Assembly (NCBI GenBank): GCA_039707465.1
Contig: CM077645.1
Span: forward strand, 145,321,503 to 145,385,502
Reading direction: 5' to 3'
From: Rhabdophis nuchalis
Taxonomy: Eukaryota > Chordata > Lepidosauria > Squamata > Natricidae
DNA: 64,000 bases
Shown: piece by piece, positions 11,321-22,798 of the stretch
How the letters are laid out: every line of letters starts with the position of its first letter
Numbering within the stretch: position 1 is the stretch's first letter
Notes under the pieces: model-generated
What the model saw: only the letters and a program-made list of their open reading frames with translations
Database searches by the model: none
What the model was told of the DNA's origin: nothing
Program-made: the position numbers and the translations under genes

Positions 11321-11520
11321 TAAATAAATAAACAAACAAAAACAAACAAACAAACAAATAAGGGAGACTAGTATAGATCTATTTCAAGCTATTTAGCTCT
11401 CATCAGCTAGCCATACCCTTACTGGGATTTGAACCGGGGCTGTATTACATGTTAGGCAGATGTTTTAGCCACTAAGCCACTATGTATGTATGTATGTATG
11501 TATGTATGTGTATGTGTGTG
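11321..11520 (-). mobile_element. tRNA-derived SINE, copy 2, with simple repeats
   Basis: AAAT and ACAA units (11315-11362), then the same SINE as copy 1 (minus strand, box B GGTTCAAATCCC, box A TTAGTGGCTAAAACA) to about 11482, then a (TATG)n array to 11520. Confidence 0.65.
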
Positions 11521-12167
11521 TGCGTGTGTGTATATATGTGTGTGTGTGACAGTGATAGAGTGCATTAGTGTGATAGTGTTAGGATACAGCCTGTTGTGCC
11601 TTAAAATGGCATCTACTGTATATAGTACAGTGGAATTGCCATGGTAATAACTTCACATTACTCCACAAGTGGGTTCCAACCTAATACAGAATTAGGATAA
11701 ATAAATACCCGGGCAACTCGGGTTATCAACTAATTTTATTTAAATGTTAAACTTGCTATTGAGGTTCTGATCTTCTACTCTTTAAACTTCTTACAAAAAG
11801 TTGCATTGTCAAATTGGCCCAAATTCATTCTCAATAACATGCCACTAGCTTACACAGGGTAGTAAATACAGACTTATATCAAACTCTCCCATTAGATACT
11901 TGTCATCTTCATCATCATCCTCATTTTTTTTTAAAGCCTGTTTTCTGGAATCACTGATATTTAACCTTTGTTCCATTGCTGATATCCTGAGTAAAAACCT
12001 CTAAAGCTGGGATAAGCTTTGGAAAAAATTCTCCACTAATCTCCATGGGAAATCTGCCAGACTTAGGAGGACTCTGCTGAAGTTAGATAAAATAACCTTG
12101 GAGGAGGACATTTCCAGGAGGTAGAATTGAATTGAGGCTTGAGTTTGGCAGCATAATCCTCAGATGG
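11521..12167. other. No gene seen
   Basis: Short TG-rich start, then unique-looking DNA without coding signals. Confidence 0.5.
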
Positions 12168-12175
12168 ACCTAACT

Positions 12176-12310
12176 CAGTGTTTCTCAACCTTGTCAACTT
12201 GAAGATGTCTGGACTTCAACTTTCAGAATTCCCCAGCCAGCATTGCTGGCTGGGGAATTCTGGGAGTTGAAGTCCAGACATCTTCAAGTTGACAGGGTTG
12301 AGAAACACTG
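12176..12310. mobile_element. Fold-back hAT MITE, perfect 8-bp TSD
   Basis: 135-bp near-perfect palindrome with ends CAGTGTTTCTCAACCTTG and its inverse, flanked by ACCTAACT twice. The terminus is close to the SPIN/Charlie-type CAGYGGTTCTCAACC end. Confidence 0.92.
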
Positions 12311-12570
12311 ACCTAACTGCTGTTTTGAAAAAGTAATCAGTACTATCACTTCCCCTGATTTTTCTTTAACTTTTCAAAGCCACTCAGCTGCTTCTACTCG
12401 TATTTACATGTTTTTGAGATGTCCTCCGAATGACTCCCTAAAAAGGATTCTTAGGAGCATTTGGTGTAATAGTTTAGTTTATTAAATTTATTAAATAATG
12501 TCTTTGTTTTCATATATTACTACTAAGAATAACAGTATATCATCATTGGCCCCAGGGGTCTTTCTTGAGA

Positions 12571-12808
12571 TCTTATTTTATTTAGATTTTTTTAAATCCC
12601 ACCTTTATGATTTTTATAAAATAACTCAAAGTGGCAAACATGCTTAGTGCTTCCTCCTCCTCTTGTTTTCCCACAGCAACAACCTTGTGGATTGAGAGGC
12701 AGTGACTCACCCAAAGTCACTCAATTAACTTTCATGCTTATGACAGGACTAAAACTCACAGTCTCCTAGTTTCTAGCCTCAGGCCTTAACCATTAGACCA
12801 AACTGGCT
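12571..12808 (-). mobile_element. tRNA-derived SINE, minus strand
   Basis: Reverse complement begins CCAGTTTGGTCTAATGGTTA (box A region), has GAGTTTTAGTCCTG (box B region), then a GGGTGAGTCACTGCCTC-type body and a 3' end at the T-rich 12571 side. Fragments of the same family occur near 31440, 46170 and 47570. Confidence 0.6.
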
Positions 12809-12809
12809 T

Positions 12810-14373
12810 TCTTTGAGATAGTAGAAATTTGTCTCTTCTCTTGAAAACCTCTTAATATTTATGCCCCTCTTACCTTCGCGAAAAAGGGAATCTTGCCAAA
12901 ATTGAAGGATTCATTCACAGTTCCAAATTCTCTTTCAGGATGACAGAACACGATTAAAGGATCATAGCTAGTGGTAAGTTCTGGTTTCTCTGCCATGGTT
13001 GTAAGAATAGAATAAAGAATAAATCTTTATTACGGTCAAAGACCAGCAATACACGTTACATTTAACCATATATTAAAAACTACTAACTTTAAGATATAAT
13101 TTTAAAAATGTCAGCATTATAAGTGGAAAGTAGCATACATGTTCTCATTTTGTTCAGGTCATTTGCTGGTTTACCTAGGTGCAAAAGCGTTAAGTATGTA
13201 TGTAAAAATCATGGTCCAGAAATTGTTAGAGATATGTCCAAATGATTGGTACAAGATCACAACTATCCTTCTATAACCAATTTTTTCCTTATGGACATTG
13301 TGGAAGCACAGAATTTTGCCACTGCATGCGTAGTAGCCGGGTTCGTGTCCTGGAGGAGGAGGTCCAGATAAAATTTGTCTGCCCTCCATGGTCCATGGTT
13401 GTAAGTACGTAAGCAGTTGTGACTCTACCTGAACACTAAGAGTCACGATCTTAGTAACTAATTCATATTTAGAGTGGTAGACCTTCTGCAAGGCACGTTT
13501 ACAAAACAGAGCATTTTGCAGAGGATACACTTTTGTGACATTTGTGCAAGCTATTGAAACAGGGCGACAGTCAATCATGATAATGTAAGAAAGGGAGACC
13601 ACAGCAGGTAAGCAAAGAAGGAGAACAGGTCAGACAAAGATAGCAAAAAGGGGATATGAACAACCAATGTATACTTAAGCTTTGTTTCATTTGGACGTGG
13701 AAAATGATATGCTTCTAAATGCAACCCTGACATTAGTGTGCCAAACATTTTCAATCAGTTGGCGCTTGTTGAAGGAAATAATTTATTTTAAAGCCATTCA
13801 AATATTGAAAGACAAGGCAAATGGCTTGCTTTTAAAGGGGATTTGTCTTAACACATAGCTCAACTTGCAGCATTGTGCTTGCCTTTTCAAGGACATTAGA
13901 AGCAGGAAGAAAGCTCAAAAGAGCTCACATGCCAAAGGTAATGAACCAAAGGAGGCAAGATGTCCTGCTTTTTGCTGCCTTTGCATGACCGAGATAATGG
14001 GAAGGAAAATCTTCACCGGACTTTACAATGGCCAGTGAAGATTAGCTGTTCTGTCATGATTTATTACTGCGGGGTATTTGCAGAACACTTTGCAGACAGT
14101 TAACTTAGGATACGGGAAGTCAGGTTTCAGAACTGGTGAACAGGTGGTAAAATCATTGTAGCTAGAGACCAAATAGATACTATGCATTCTTTATTTTTTG
14201 CCTCATTGTGCAAAGCTTTGTCTGAGTTTGTGTGCATGCTCTTTATTTCCCTTGGGTCAAGAAGAGGAAGGCTGAATAGAGCTGAAGACAACTTTTGGGA
14301 TGACCCATGGACACCCCACCCATTTATCACGAAAGACAAGGTAGTTATTTTAGATGCGGCACAACTGTCACGT
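12810..14373. other. No gene seen; possible LINE 3' end at 13015
   Basis: AATAAATCTTTATTACGGTC at about 13018 looks like the inverse of a retroelement 3' end with a polyadenylation signal. A 143-codon minus ORF at 13171-13602 has no family resemblance and no splice support. Confidence 0.4.
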
Positions 14374-14785
14374 TATAATAATAATAATAATTTAATAATA
14401 ATAATTTTAATTTTATATCCCGCTCTCTCTCCCCAAAGGGACTCGAGGCAGGGCACAGGCAATTAAAAATACAGATAAAACCACAGACAGAATACAAAAT
14501 TAAAAATGAATTAAATTAGTCCTGCGCTAAAAACCCATAAACTAAACTAAAACTACCCCTAAAACCCCTAACCTTAGAAGAGACTACCCAAGGCCGGCCA
14601 GGCGAAAAAGATGTGTCTTTAATTTTAAACGGAAGGAGCGGGGGTCCGTAGTTGTCCTAATATCGGGGGGAAGGTCGTTCCAGAGGGCTGGGCCCGCCAC
14701 AGAGAAGGCCCTTCCCCTGGGCGTCGCCCGCTGACAAAGTCTAGTGGACGGCACCTGGAGAAGTCCCTCTCTGTTATCACAGAGT
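14374..14785 (-). mobile_element. CR1 3' end, minus strand
   Basis: ATA-rich tail, then CCCGCTCTCTCTCCCCAAAG and, further on, GGTCGTTCCAGAGGGCTGG and CCGCCACAGAGAAGGCCCTT, the inverse of the CR1 ORF2 C-terminus and 3' UTR seen in full at 57041-60280. Confidence 0.85.
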
Positions 14786-14799
14786 ACTCAACTGATTAC

Positions 14800-14925
14800 T
14801 CAAGTTATCAAGAAATCTTCAGACAGTGTTGGCTCTTCGGCTTTGAAACAGAGATAAGCATCACCCGCTAGAGTTGGGAATGACTAGCACATATGTGCGA
14901 GGGGAACCTTTACCTTTAATATTAA
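14800..14925 (+). mobile_element. SINE 3' fragment
   Basis: Shares GTTGGCTCTTCGGCTTTGAAA and ends GTGCGAGGGGAACCTTTACC, the inverse of the SINE at 21481-21820; here 5'-truncated and on the + strand. Confidence 0.7.
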
Positions 14926-17348
14926 TTGTAAATTAATATTAATTTTAAAAAGTAATTTAAGAATTGTTTTCCTTGCACAGATACCTCTTAGATCTTTACA
15001 TCTCCGGTGGGGTAGACATGGAGGCAGGACAGGGTAAAAAAATTCTTGAGAATTCCCAGCATCCTTAGCAAAATATGGGACTTCCCAGAATTCTGGATGG
15101 AAAAAATGGCAAACATAATGCAAGTAAAAGTTTGCTTAGTCTTGTCTATATGAAAAAAAAAACATGACCTCTAATTTAATAGTTAAAAATAAAAAGGCCT
15201 CTTGTGATAAGATAGACAGCAAATAAATTTAATAAATAATTTATTTATTAAATAAATTTAATAAATTAAAAAAACACAAAGCAGGTGTTGCTATTTTAGC
15301 AGGGCTTGGAGCAGCATTTATAAAGACTTGGAAAAAAGAATAAATCATTTAACAAATTTGGGGAACTGAGTATGCTACACTTTGGAGCATTATAATATAC
15401 AATAACTTGCAGTCTATTAGTAATGAAGTGCAGTAGCAGTACAGAAGGCACTTGTGAATGATGGCATACTCCAGTAAGCAGCATAAAGCCAAAAAAATCC
15501 AGAGCTGGAATCTATTGCGGGAATATTTCTGGCTGAGCCCATTTGTCATGTTGAATTCCAGATACCATAAATTTAAGCTGCGTAATGTTAGCCTTCAGCA
15601 AATAAGCCCTTTGAAACAACTGGTGAGAGATGCGAAATCTGGTGAGAGATGCAAAAATGCAATATAAAATCAAGTTTCTTGGGGGAAAGTAGCCCAGTTT
15701 GTTCTTTTTTACAGCACAAGCTCTTGATAGCCTTCAGTGAAATGCAAGGGCTATAACAAACAAGCAATTTGTGTCATAGAAGGTAAATACCTGTGAAATG
15801 CATTAGTATGAGATAGACTGCTGGATGTTTGATTTCTATTACCCCTGGGTTATTTTCAGATATATCCTGATATCCTTCAAATTATTCTAGTGAAAGGAAA
15901 AACACTCTGACTACTTCCCAATGCACTTTTTGACTAAAATCAGTCAAGACATCATAAATCTTTTTTCCCCCCATTGGGATTTTTTCTTGAGTTAGCCTGA
16001 CTATTTAAGTACTTTGTTTATGTAAGCAACTTATATAGCTGCCCATCTTACACACCACAAATGAAAGAAGAGAGGAGGAGGACTGAGATTAACATAGGGA
16101 CAGCTTGTACTGATTTACATCTGTTAATTTATGAAACCACATGTGCTAATTAAGGTAATATATGGAAATACAACAAATCTCTCCCTTCCATAGAAGGCAG
16201 TAACCAGTAAACTGCTAAGTCTTCTGTTAGATAATCTTTAATAATGAGCAACTTCTAGGCTGCTTCTCCTCCTCATGGCTCTTGATCATTCAGTAAGACC
16301 TCCAATTTTCAGGTAGAGCCTCTCTTCTGACATCTGTTTAGCTTGACTTCCACAAAGTAAAATACCTGGATTCTAAAGGTATTACTGTAATAGATACTTG
16401 AACTCAGCTACAGTAAGTGTTGAGATTTACAGTTTCCTCAAAACTGTATAAGATGGGGACCATGGTTTCTTGATGGCGTGCTCCATCTACTTGCTTCATC
16501 AGTATAATTCTAGTTATTTTGCACAGGCAATGTTTGTGTGTACTACAACTCATAAGGTGAGGGAAGAAGCAAGCAGCTGAATTATGTCAGCAGCATAAGT
16601 TGATTTAAATTATTGTAAAATAAATTGCTAATGCTTGTGGGCTGCAAATTGCCCCCCCCCCAGCGCTGCCCCCCACCCCCATTTTAAGCCATTGCAGGCC
16701 TTCTAGAATGCTGAAACTTTCATAGTCACATTAGGGATTCTGGTTTTATGTATGGCTTAAAAAATCACAATTGATGCCAAAGCACAATTGGTGCTTTGCT
16801 GAAAATGCCCATGGGTCAAAAGGATTTAGTTGACAGTATAATTTTAGCTGGTAGTAACAGTTCAATTCAGTGTTCAGTTGCTAAACTGAATTTGTGCGTT
16901 AAAATTTTCAGGTGTCTGTACAAAAAAGGTCCAGGGTCATGTTTGGGCTAGCTTTTCTATACAACACTAAGGAATAGGGTTGGATTTTTTTTATTTTATT
17001 AAAAAAATTATGCATGATGATTTCAACCGATACTGATTCAGTAAATTGTCAATCTTGTAAATGCAGTGTAGTTATAACATAGCATTTGAGATCTCTTGTT
17101 TCCTATTCCTACTAAATGGGGGGGGGAAAAGATCAGAGTGATGATATAAAAAATGCTTGATAACTATTTACATATTTGGAAAAAATAGAAAACAGAACAA
17201 GCAGTTTTGGAGGGAAGACCTGACCAGGGTTCTGAATGTAGCATATAAGTGCTTTTTTCAAATTATAGTAAACTGCCTCAAATTCTTCCTTTTACATAAA
17301 AGTTAAGATGTAATTGCATTTGGAAATATACATACATACATACATGCA

Positions 17349-17379
<31 letters not shown>

Positions 17380-17467
17380 GACTATTGCTCTATTTTATAA
17401 ACAAAACTCTATAGCTTTTGTTCTGAAAGGTTTACAAACCATTTGTTCCTGAGACTACTATATAACT
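14926..17467. other. No gene seen
   Basis: AT-rich DNA with an A/T-rich self-complementary stretch (15220-15270) and a C-run (16652-16680). A (CATA)n array lies at 17329-17378. ORFs at 15296-15667 overlap on both strands and look random. Confidence 0.5.
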
Positions 17468-17605
17468 GCAAGTAGCCCTCACTTACCAACTGCAATAGGG
17501 ACCAACAACTCGGTGGCCAAGTGATGAGGTCATTAAGCATGACATCCTATGACCACAACTTGTTACTTGTTGCTGGCTTCCCGTTGACTTTCCTTGTTAG
17601 AAACT

Positions 17606-19989
17606 GGCTATGAAAGTCACAAGTGGTAATTACACGTTCTTCCACCAGTGGTGGATCTGTCCAATTTCTATGCAACTTTGGAAAAAAATACAAATTTGGC
17701 TCTTAGAAATAGTAGGTATTAACTTCCCCCTCAAACCTGATTTATATTTGCTTGGCATTAAACCACACGAAATTCAAAATCAAGATTGGTACCTTTTCAC
17801 CCATATCACAACGGCAACTAGGATGGCCATTGCGCAACACTGGAAAAATTCTAATCCACCATCAGAGAGCTTAATTATATCTAAATTTTTAGTTGCGCAG
17901 AATCAGACAAACTAACATACATCCTAAAGGACAAGTCAAACTCAATCTATGCCCAATCCTGGGGAAAATGGTATTTGTGGTACAGCAAGAGAACAACGGA
18001 TACCAAAGAAATTAATTAGACAAAATAATAGTGAAATAGGCACAAGGAACAAACAAGATAATAGTATTTAAGACAATTTTATAGATTTATATATAGACAT
18101 CAGAATATAATTGTAAACAATACTTGATGTTAGTCTGGGACAAATATATTTCTTAAATTAGGGGAGTAGTTATACCCCTGGTTTGTATCTTCCCTCCTAC
18201 TGGCTATGAAAGTCACAAGTGGTAATTACACGTTCTTCCACCAGTGGTGGACCTGTCCAATTTCTATGCAACTTTGGAAAAAAATACAAATTTGGCTCTT
18301 AGAAATAGTAGGTATTAACTTCCCCCTCAAACCTGATTTATATTTGCTTGGCATTAAACCACACGAAATTCAAAATCAAGATTGGTACCTTTTCACCCAT
18401 ATCACAACGGCAACTAGGATGGCCATTGCACAACACTGGAAAAATTCTAATCCACCATCAGAGAGCTTAATTATATCTAAATTTTTAGTTGCGCAGAATC
18501 AGACAAACTAACATACATCCTAAAGGACAAGTCAAACTCAATCTATGCCCAATCCTGGGAAAAATGGTATTTGTGGTACAGCAAGAGAACAACGGATACC
18601 AAAGAAATTAATTAGACAAAATAATAGTGAAATAGGCACAAGGAACAAACAAGATAATAGTATTTAAGACAATTTTATAGATTTATATATAGACATCAGA
18701 ATATAATTGTAAACAATACTTGATGTTAGTCTGGGACAAATATATTTCTTAAATTAGGGGAGTAGTTATACCCCTGGTTTGTATCTTCCCTCCTACTGGC
18801 TATGAAAGTCACAAGTGGTAATTACACGTTCTTCCACCAGTGGTGGACCTGTCCAATTTCTATGCAACTTTGGAAAAAAATACAAATTTGGCTCTTAGAA
18901 ATAGTAGGTATTAACTTCCCCCTCAAACCTGATTTATATTTGCTTGGCATTAAACCACACGAAATTCAAAATCAAGATTGGTACCTTTTCACCCATATCA
19001 CAACGGCAACTAGGATGGCCATTGCACAACACTGGAAAAATTCTAATCCACCATCAGAGAGCTTAATTATATCTAAATTTTTAGTTGCGCAGAATCAGAC
19101 AAACTAACATACATCCTAAAGGACAAGTCAAACTCAATCTATGCCCAATCCTGGGAAAAATGGTATTTGTGGTACAGCAAGAGAACAACGGATACCAAAG
19201 AAATTAATTAGACAAAATAATAGTGAAATAGGCACAAGGAACAAACAAGATAATAGTATTTAAGACAATTTTATAGATTTATATATAGACATCAGAATAT
19301 AATTGTAAACAATACTTGATGTTAGTCTGGGACAAATATATTTCTTAAATTAGGGGAGTAGTTATACCCCTGGTTTGTATCTTCCCTCCTACTGGCTATG
19401 AAAGTCACAAGTGGTAATTACACGTTCTTCCACCAGTGGTGGACCTGTCCAATTTCTATGCAACTTTGGAAAAAAATACAAATTTGGCTCTTAGAAATAG
19501 TAGGTATTAACTTCCCCCTCAAACCTGATTTATATTTGCTTGGCATTAAACCACACGAAATTCAAAATCAAGATTGGTACCTTTTCACCCATATCACAAC
19601 GGCAACTAGGATGGCCATTGCACAACACTGGAAAAATTCTAATCCACCATCAGAGAGCTTAATTATATCTAAATTTTTAGTTGCGCAGAATCAGACAAAC
19701 TAACATACATCCTAAAGGACAAGTCAAACTCAATCTATGCCCAATCCTGGGGAAAATGGTATTTGTGGTACAGCAAGAGAACAACGGATACCAAAGAAAT
19801 TAATTAGACAAAATAATAGTGAAATAGGCACAAGGAACAAACAAGATAATAGTACTTAAGACAATTTTATAGATTAATATATAGACATCAGAATATAATT
19901 GTAAACAATACTTGATGTTAGTCTGGGACAAATATATTTCTTAAATTAGGGGAGTAGTTATACCCCTGGTTTGTATCTTCCCTCCTACT
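17606..19989 (+). repeat. Fourfold 596-bp tandem array of an L1 3' end plus host flank
   Basis: Four head-to-tail units start at 17606, 18202, 18798 and 19394, with exact 596-bp spacing and near identity. Each unit is 28 bases of host DNA (GGCTATGAAAGTCAC and the target site) followed by a truncated L1 ending CTTCCCTCCTACT. Junctions share ACT between L1 and host sequence. The last unit continues into the true L1 3' end. Confidence 0.95.
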
Positions 19990-20107
19990 CTTCCTCTACC
20001 TCTTCTTCTCTCCTTTTCCTATTTTTGTACGTCTCTCCCACCACCCTTACCCTATAACTTGTAAATGTTTGATTTTATATTAATAAAGACTTTTTTTTTT
20101 AATAAAA
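17634..20107 (+). mobile_element. 5'-truncated L1 LINE, internally amplified
   Basis: Encodes an L1 ORF2 C-terminal block (HQWWTCPISMQLWKKIQIWL, then YLLGIKPHE), comparable to the HCWW...WK...LLGIYP region of L1 ORF2. It ends with TATTAATAAAGAC and a poly-T/A tail at 20107. The insertion is bounded by a 13-bp target duplication AAGTGGTAATTAC (17621-17633 and 20108-20120). All ORFs here start with a host-derived Met and end at the same stop. Confidence 0.88.
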
Positions 20108-20169
20108 AAGTGGTAATTACTTGACAGCGGACAATATTGCAATGGCTATAACTCTGAGGAGAAGTCATA

Positions 20170-20655
20170 CTGTATTTTCCAGAGTATAAGACGCAACAGA
20201 GCATAAGATGCACCAAGGTTTTGAAGAGGCAATTTTTTTAAAAAAGTTTTTGCACGCGCACATTTTTCATTTAAAAAAAAAGGCATGGATAGCCTTAGGA
20301 GTCTTATAGAGCAGGGGTCCCCAACCTTTGCAACTTTAAGTCTGAAGGACTTCAGTTCCCAGAATTCTGGGAGCTGAAGTCCTTCAGACTTAAAGTTGCA
20401 AAGGTTGGGGACCCCTGTTATAGAGTGCTCCTGGGGACTCAGGGGGTAAAACTGAGCAAAAAAAGCCTGCTTTTCTGCCTTCCCCAGCCCCCAGGAACTC
20501 TCTGAAAGCCTCCTAAAAGCTATGCACAGCCATTTTGGTGAAGGGGACAGGGTTTGGGGAGGTAAAAAAATGTTGCATTCAGTGTATAAGACGCACCGAG
20601 ATTTTAGCCTCTTTTTTGAAGGAAAACGGTGCGTCTTATACTCCCAAAAATACGG
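20170..20655. mobile_element. Tc1/mariner-like MITE with TA duplication
   Basis: Ends CTGTATTTTCCAGAGTATAA and TTATACTCCCAAAAATACGG, inverted, flanked by TA on both sides. Contains the nested hAT fold-back at 20312-20417. Related to 62825-63181. Confidence 0.85.
20312..20417. mobile_element. Fold-back hAT MITE, perfect 8-bp TSD
   Basis: 106 bp, CAGGGGTCCCCAACCTTTGC to its inverse, flanked by TTATAGAG twice. Nearly a perfect hairpin. Same family as 37297 and 43886. Confidence 0.93.
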
Positions 20656-20730
20656 TAAGTCTCATTTTTCATTGTTGTCATAACTTTAAACAGTCACTGA
20701 ATGTGTGGTTGGTGAGTTAGGACTACTTGC

Positions 20731-21480
20731 ATTCCCTTTTAGAATGGCTGTTCATAGTGGAAACTGGTGGAAAGACCAAATTAATCAAAAATGTGATATG
20801 AAAGGTCATTTCCAAAATTATTAATTTTGGTATCATCAATTTACTGTCAAAAGAGATTTTGTTTTCATTAAGGCACAAAGTGATTTTTCTATGGCTACAT
20901 TTGGCAGTTATTCACACACAAATAGTCCCTGTTGCCAATGTTGTGTACATTCAGCCATGAAATGTTTCCTTTCTAGCATACGCCTATAAAAACTATAGCA
21001 GATCCAAGTTTTGATACTGCGGTTTCACTTGATTTCATAACAATTGTTTCAATACAGGTTGGAACGGACCATCACATAAAAAAAAACAACCCAAAAACAA
21101 AGTACCTATTTGGGCTAATTCTGGCATTTCAGCTGAAATTATGTACAATCTTATGCCCTTGTTAAGGTTGTTTTATGACCTTGAAATACATTCGTCTGAA
21201 GTTGACAATGAAAAGTGTGTTTTTTATTTATCGCCTACCAAGACTTTACGTTTTTTACTTTTACTTTACTTTTACTTTTATTTTTCCCAAAGAGTCTTGA
21301 TTTTACATTGCATTTCTGGCCTCTCTCACCAGTTGCTCCAGACATCTGGAAGGGCATTAGATGCTCTGTTCAAAGTTGCTCTTCCTACCTAAGAACAAAG
21401 AAAAGTATGAAGAGCTCCAATCTCTTTTGTGAAGTTGCAGAAAAGTCCACATTTGGGGCTTTTCCCAAAATTAACTAATA
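20731..21480. other. No gene seen
   Basis: No recognisable repeat or exon. T-rich runs at 21240-21290. Confidence 0.5.
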
Positions 21481-21820
21481 AGGTAAAGGTTCCCCTTGCA
21501 CATATGTGCTAGTCATTCCTGACTGTAGGGAGCACTGCTCATCTGCATTTCAAAGCCGAAGAGCCAGCACTGTCCAAAGATGTCTCCGTGGTCATGTGGC
21601 CGGAATGAGTAAATGCCGAAGGCGCACAGAATGCTGTTACCTTCCCACCAAAGGTTGTTCTTATTTTTTCTACTTGAATTTTTACATGCTTTTGAACTAT
21701 TAGATTGGCAGAAGCTGGGACAAGTAATGGGAGCTCACTCCATTAGGTGGCACAAGGGATTCAAACTGCCGAACTGCTGACCTTTCTGGTTGACAGCTTC
21801 TTAGCCACTTAACCACTGCA
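21481..21820 (-). mobile_element. tRNA-derived SINE, full-length-like, minus strand
   Basis: The reverse complement starts TGCAGTGGTTAAGTGGCTAA (box A), has GGCAGTTTGAATCCC (box B), and ends with CACATATGTGCAAGGGGAAC and CTTTACCTT. This is a common squamate SINE layout. Confidence 0.75.
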
Positions 21821-21896
21821 GGATAAATAACTGTTATCACTTTTCAATCAAATTAGATCTGTTTTGAAATTATAAGCTAATTGCCTTCTATTTTTA

Positions 21897-22291
21897 CAGC
21901 TGGTCCTCAACTTACAACAGTTCATTTAGTGACTGTTCAAAGTTACAGCGGTGCTGAAAAAGTGACTTATGACCATTTTTCACACTTACAGCCACTGCGG
22001 CATCTCCATGGTCACGTGATCAAAATTCAGCCGTTTGGCAGCTAACTCATATTTATGATGGTTGCAGTGTCCTGGGATCATGTGATCATCTTTTGTGACC
22101 TTCTCGGCAGCAAAGTCAATGGGAAAGCCTGATTTGCTTAATAACCATGTTACTAGCTTAACAACTGCAGTGATTCACTTAACAACTATGGCAAGAAAGG
22201 TTGTAAAATGGGGCAAAACTCACTTAACAGCTATCTCACTTAGCCAGAGAAAATTTGGGCTCAATTGTGTTTGTAAATTGGGGACCACCTG
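21897..22291. mobile_element. Tigger-like MITE with TA duplication
   Basis: CAGCTGGTCCTCAACTTACA to GGGGACCACCTG, inverted ends, TA on both sides. Interior holds the CACTTAACAACT-type repeats shared with 25281-25670. Confidence 0.8.
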
Positions 22292-22354
22292 TAATGAGTC
22301 ACAGTTATGGGTCTATGTGTGTAAATTTCATATCCATAATAAGAAATGTATGCT

Positions 22355-22798
22355 TATTTATTTATTTACATCCCTTCGGCCGATACGCTCCCACAGAGAG
22401 GGTCTTCTCAGGGTGCCGTCGGCCAGGCAATGCCGCCTGGTGACACCCAGGGGAAGAGCCTTCTCTGTGGCGGCCCTGCCCTTTGGAACGACCTACCCCC
22501 TGAATTGCGTACCATCACCGACCTCCGCCTCTTCCGCCAGTGTCTAAAGACACATCTTTTTCAGCAAGTCGGCCTAGCCTAACCTCCCGTGGGGACTATT
22601 TTAGAGAGTTTTAAATTGCGGATTTTAAAATTGGTTTTAGCATAGGACTAGAATAATTTAATATGTTTTTAAATTATGTATTTATTCTTTTGTATGGTTT
22701 TAAATTCCTGTGCGCCGCCCTGGGTCCTCTGCGGAGAAGGGCGGGATATAAATATGATTAAAATAAATAAATAAATAAATTTTATTTAACAAAAATTG
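22355..22798 (+). mobile_element. CR1 3' end, plus strand
   Basis: Encodes the ORF2 C-terminus (GRAFSVAAL in one frame; LWNDLPPELRT and LRLFRQCLKTHLFQQ in another, so shifted) and the 3' UTR ending CGCCGCCCTGGGTCCTC and GGGCGGGATATAAATA with an AAAT tail. Confidence 0.88.

Larger units (their letters stand above)
17468..20730. mobile_element. Tigger-like DNA transposon carrying three nested insertions
   Basis: Ends GCAAGTAGCCCTCACTTACC and GGTGAGTTAGGACTACTTGC are inverted repeats. The host element itself is only a few hundred bp (17468-17633, 20108-20169, 20656-20730). It is split by an amplified L1 (17634-20107) and by a TA-flanked MITE (20170-20655). Its sequence type matches 21897-22291. 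Confidence 0.7.

Noticed and set aside
11005..11480. True tRNA gene from box A and box B matches
   Set aside because: The motifs belong to repeated SINE copies with simple-repeat tails and do not fold into a full cloverleaf by eye.
17606..19989. CRISPR-like or satellite repeat array
   Set aside because: Units are 596 bp, encode an L1 ORF2 tail and contain host flank; it is an amplified retrotransposon end, with no spacers.
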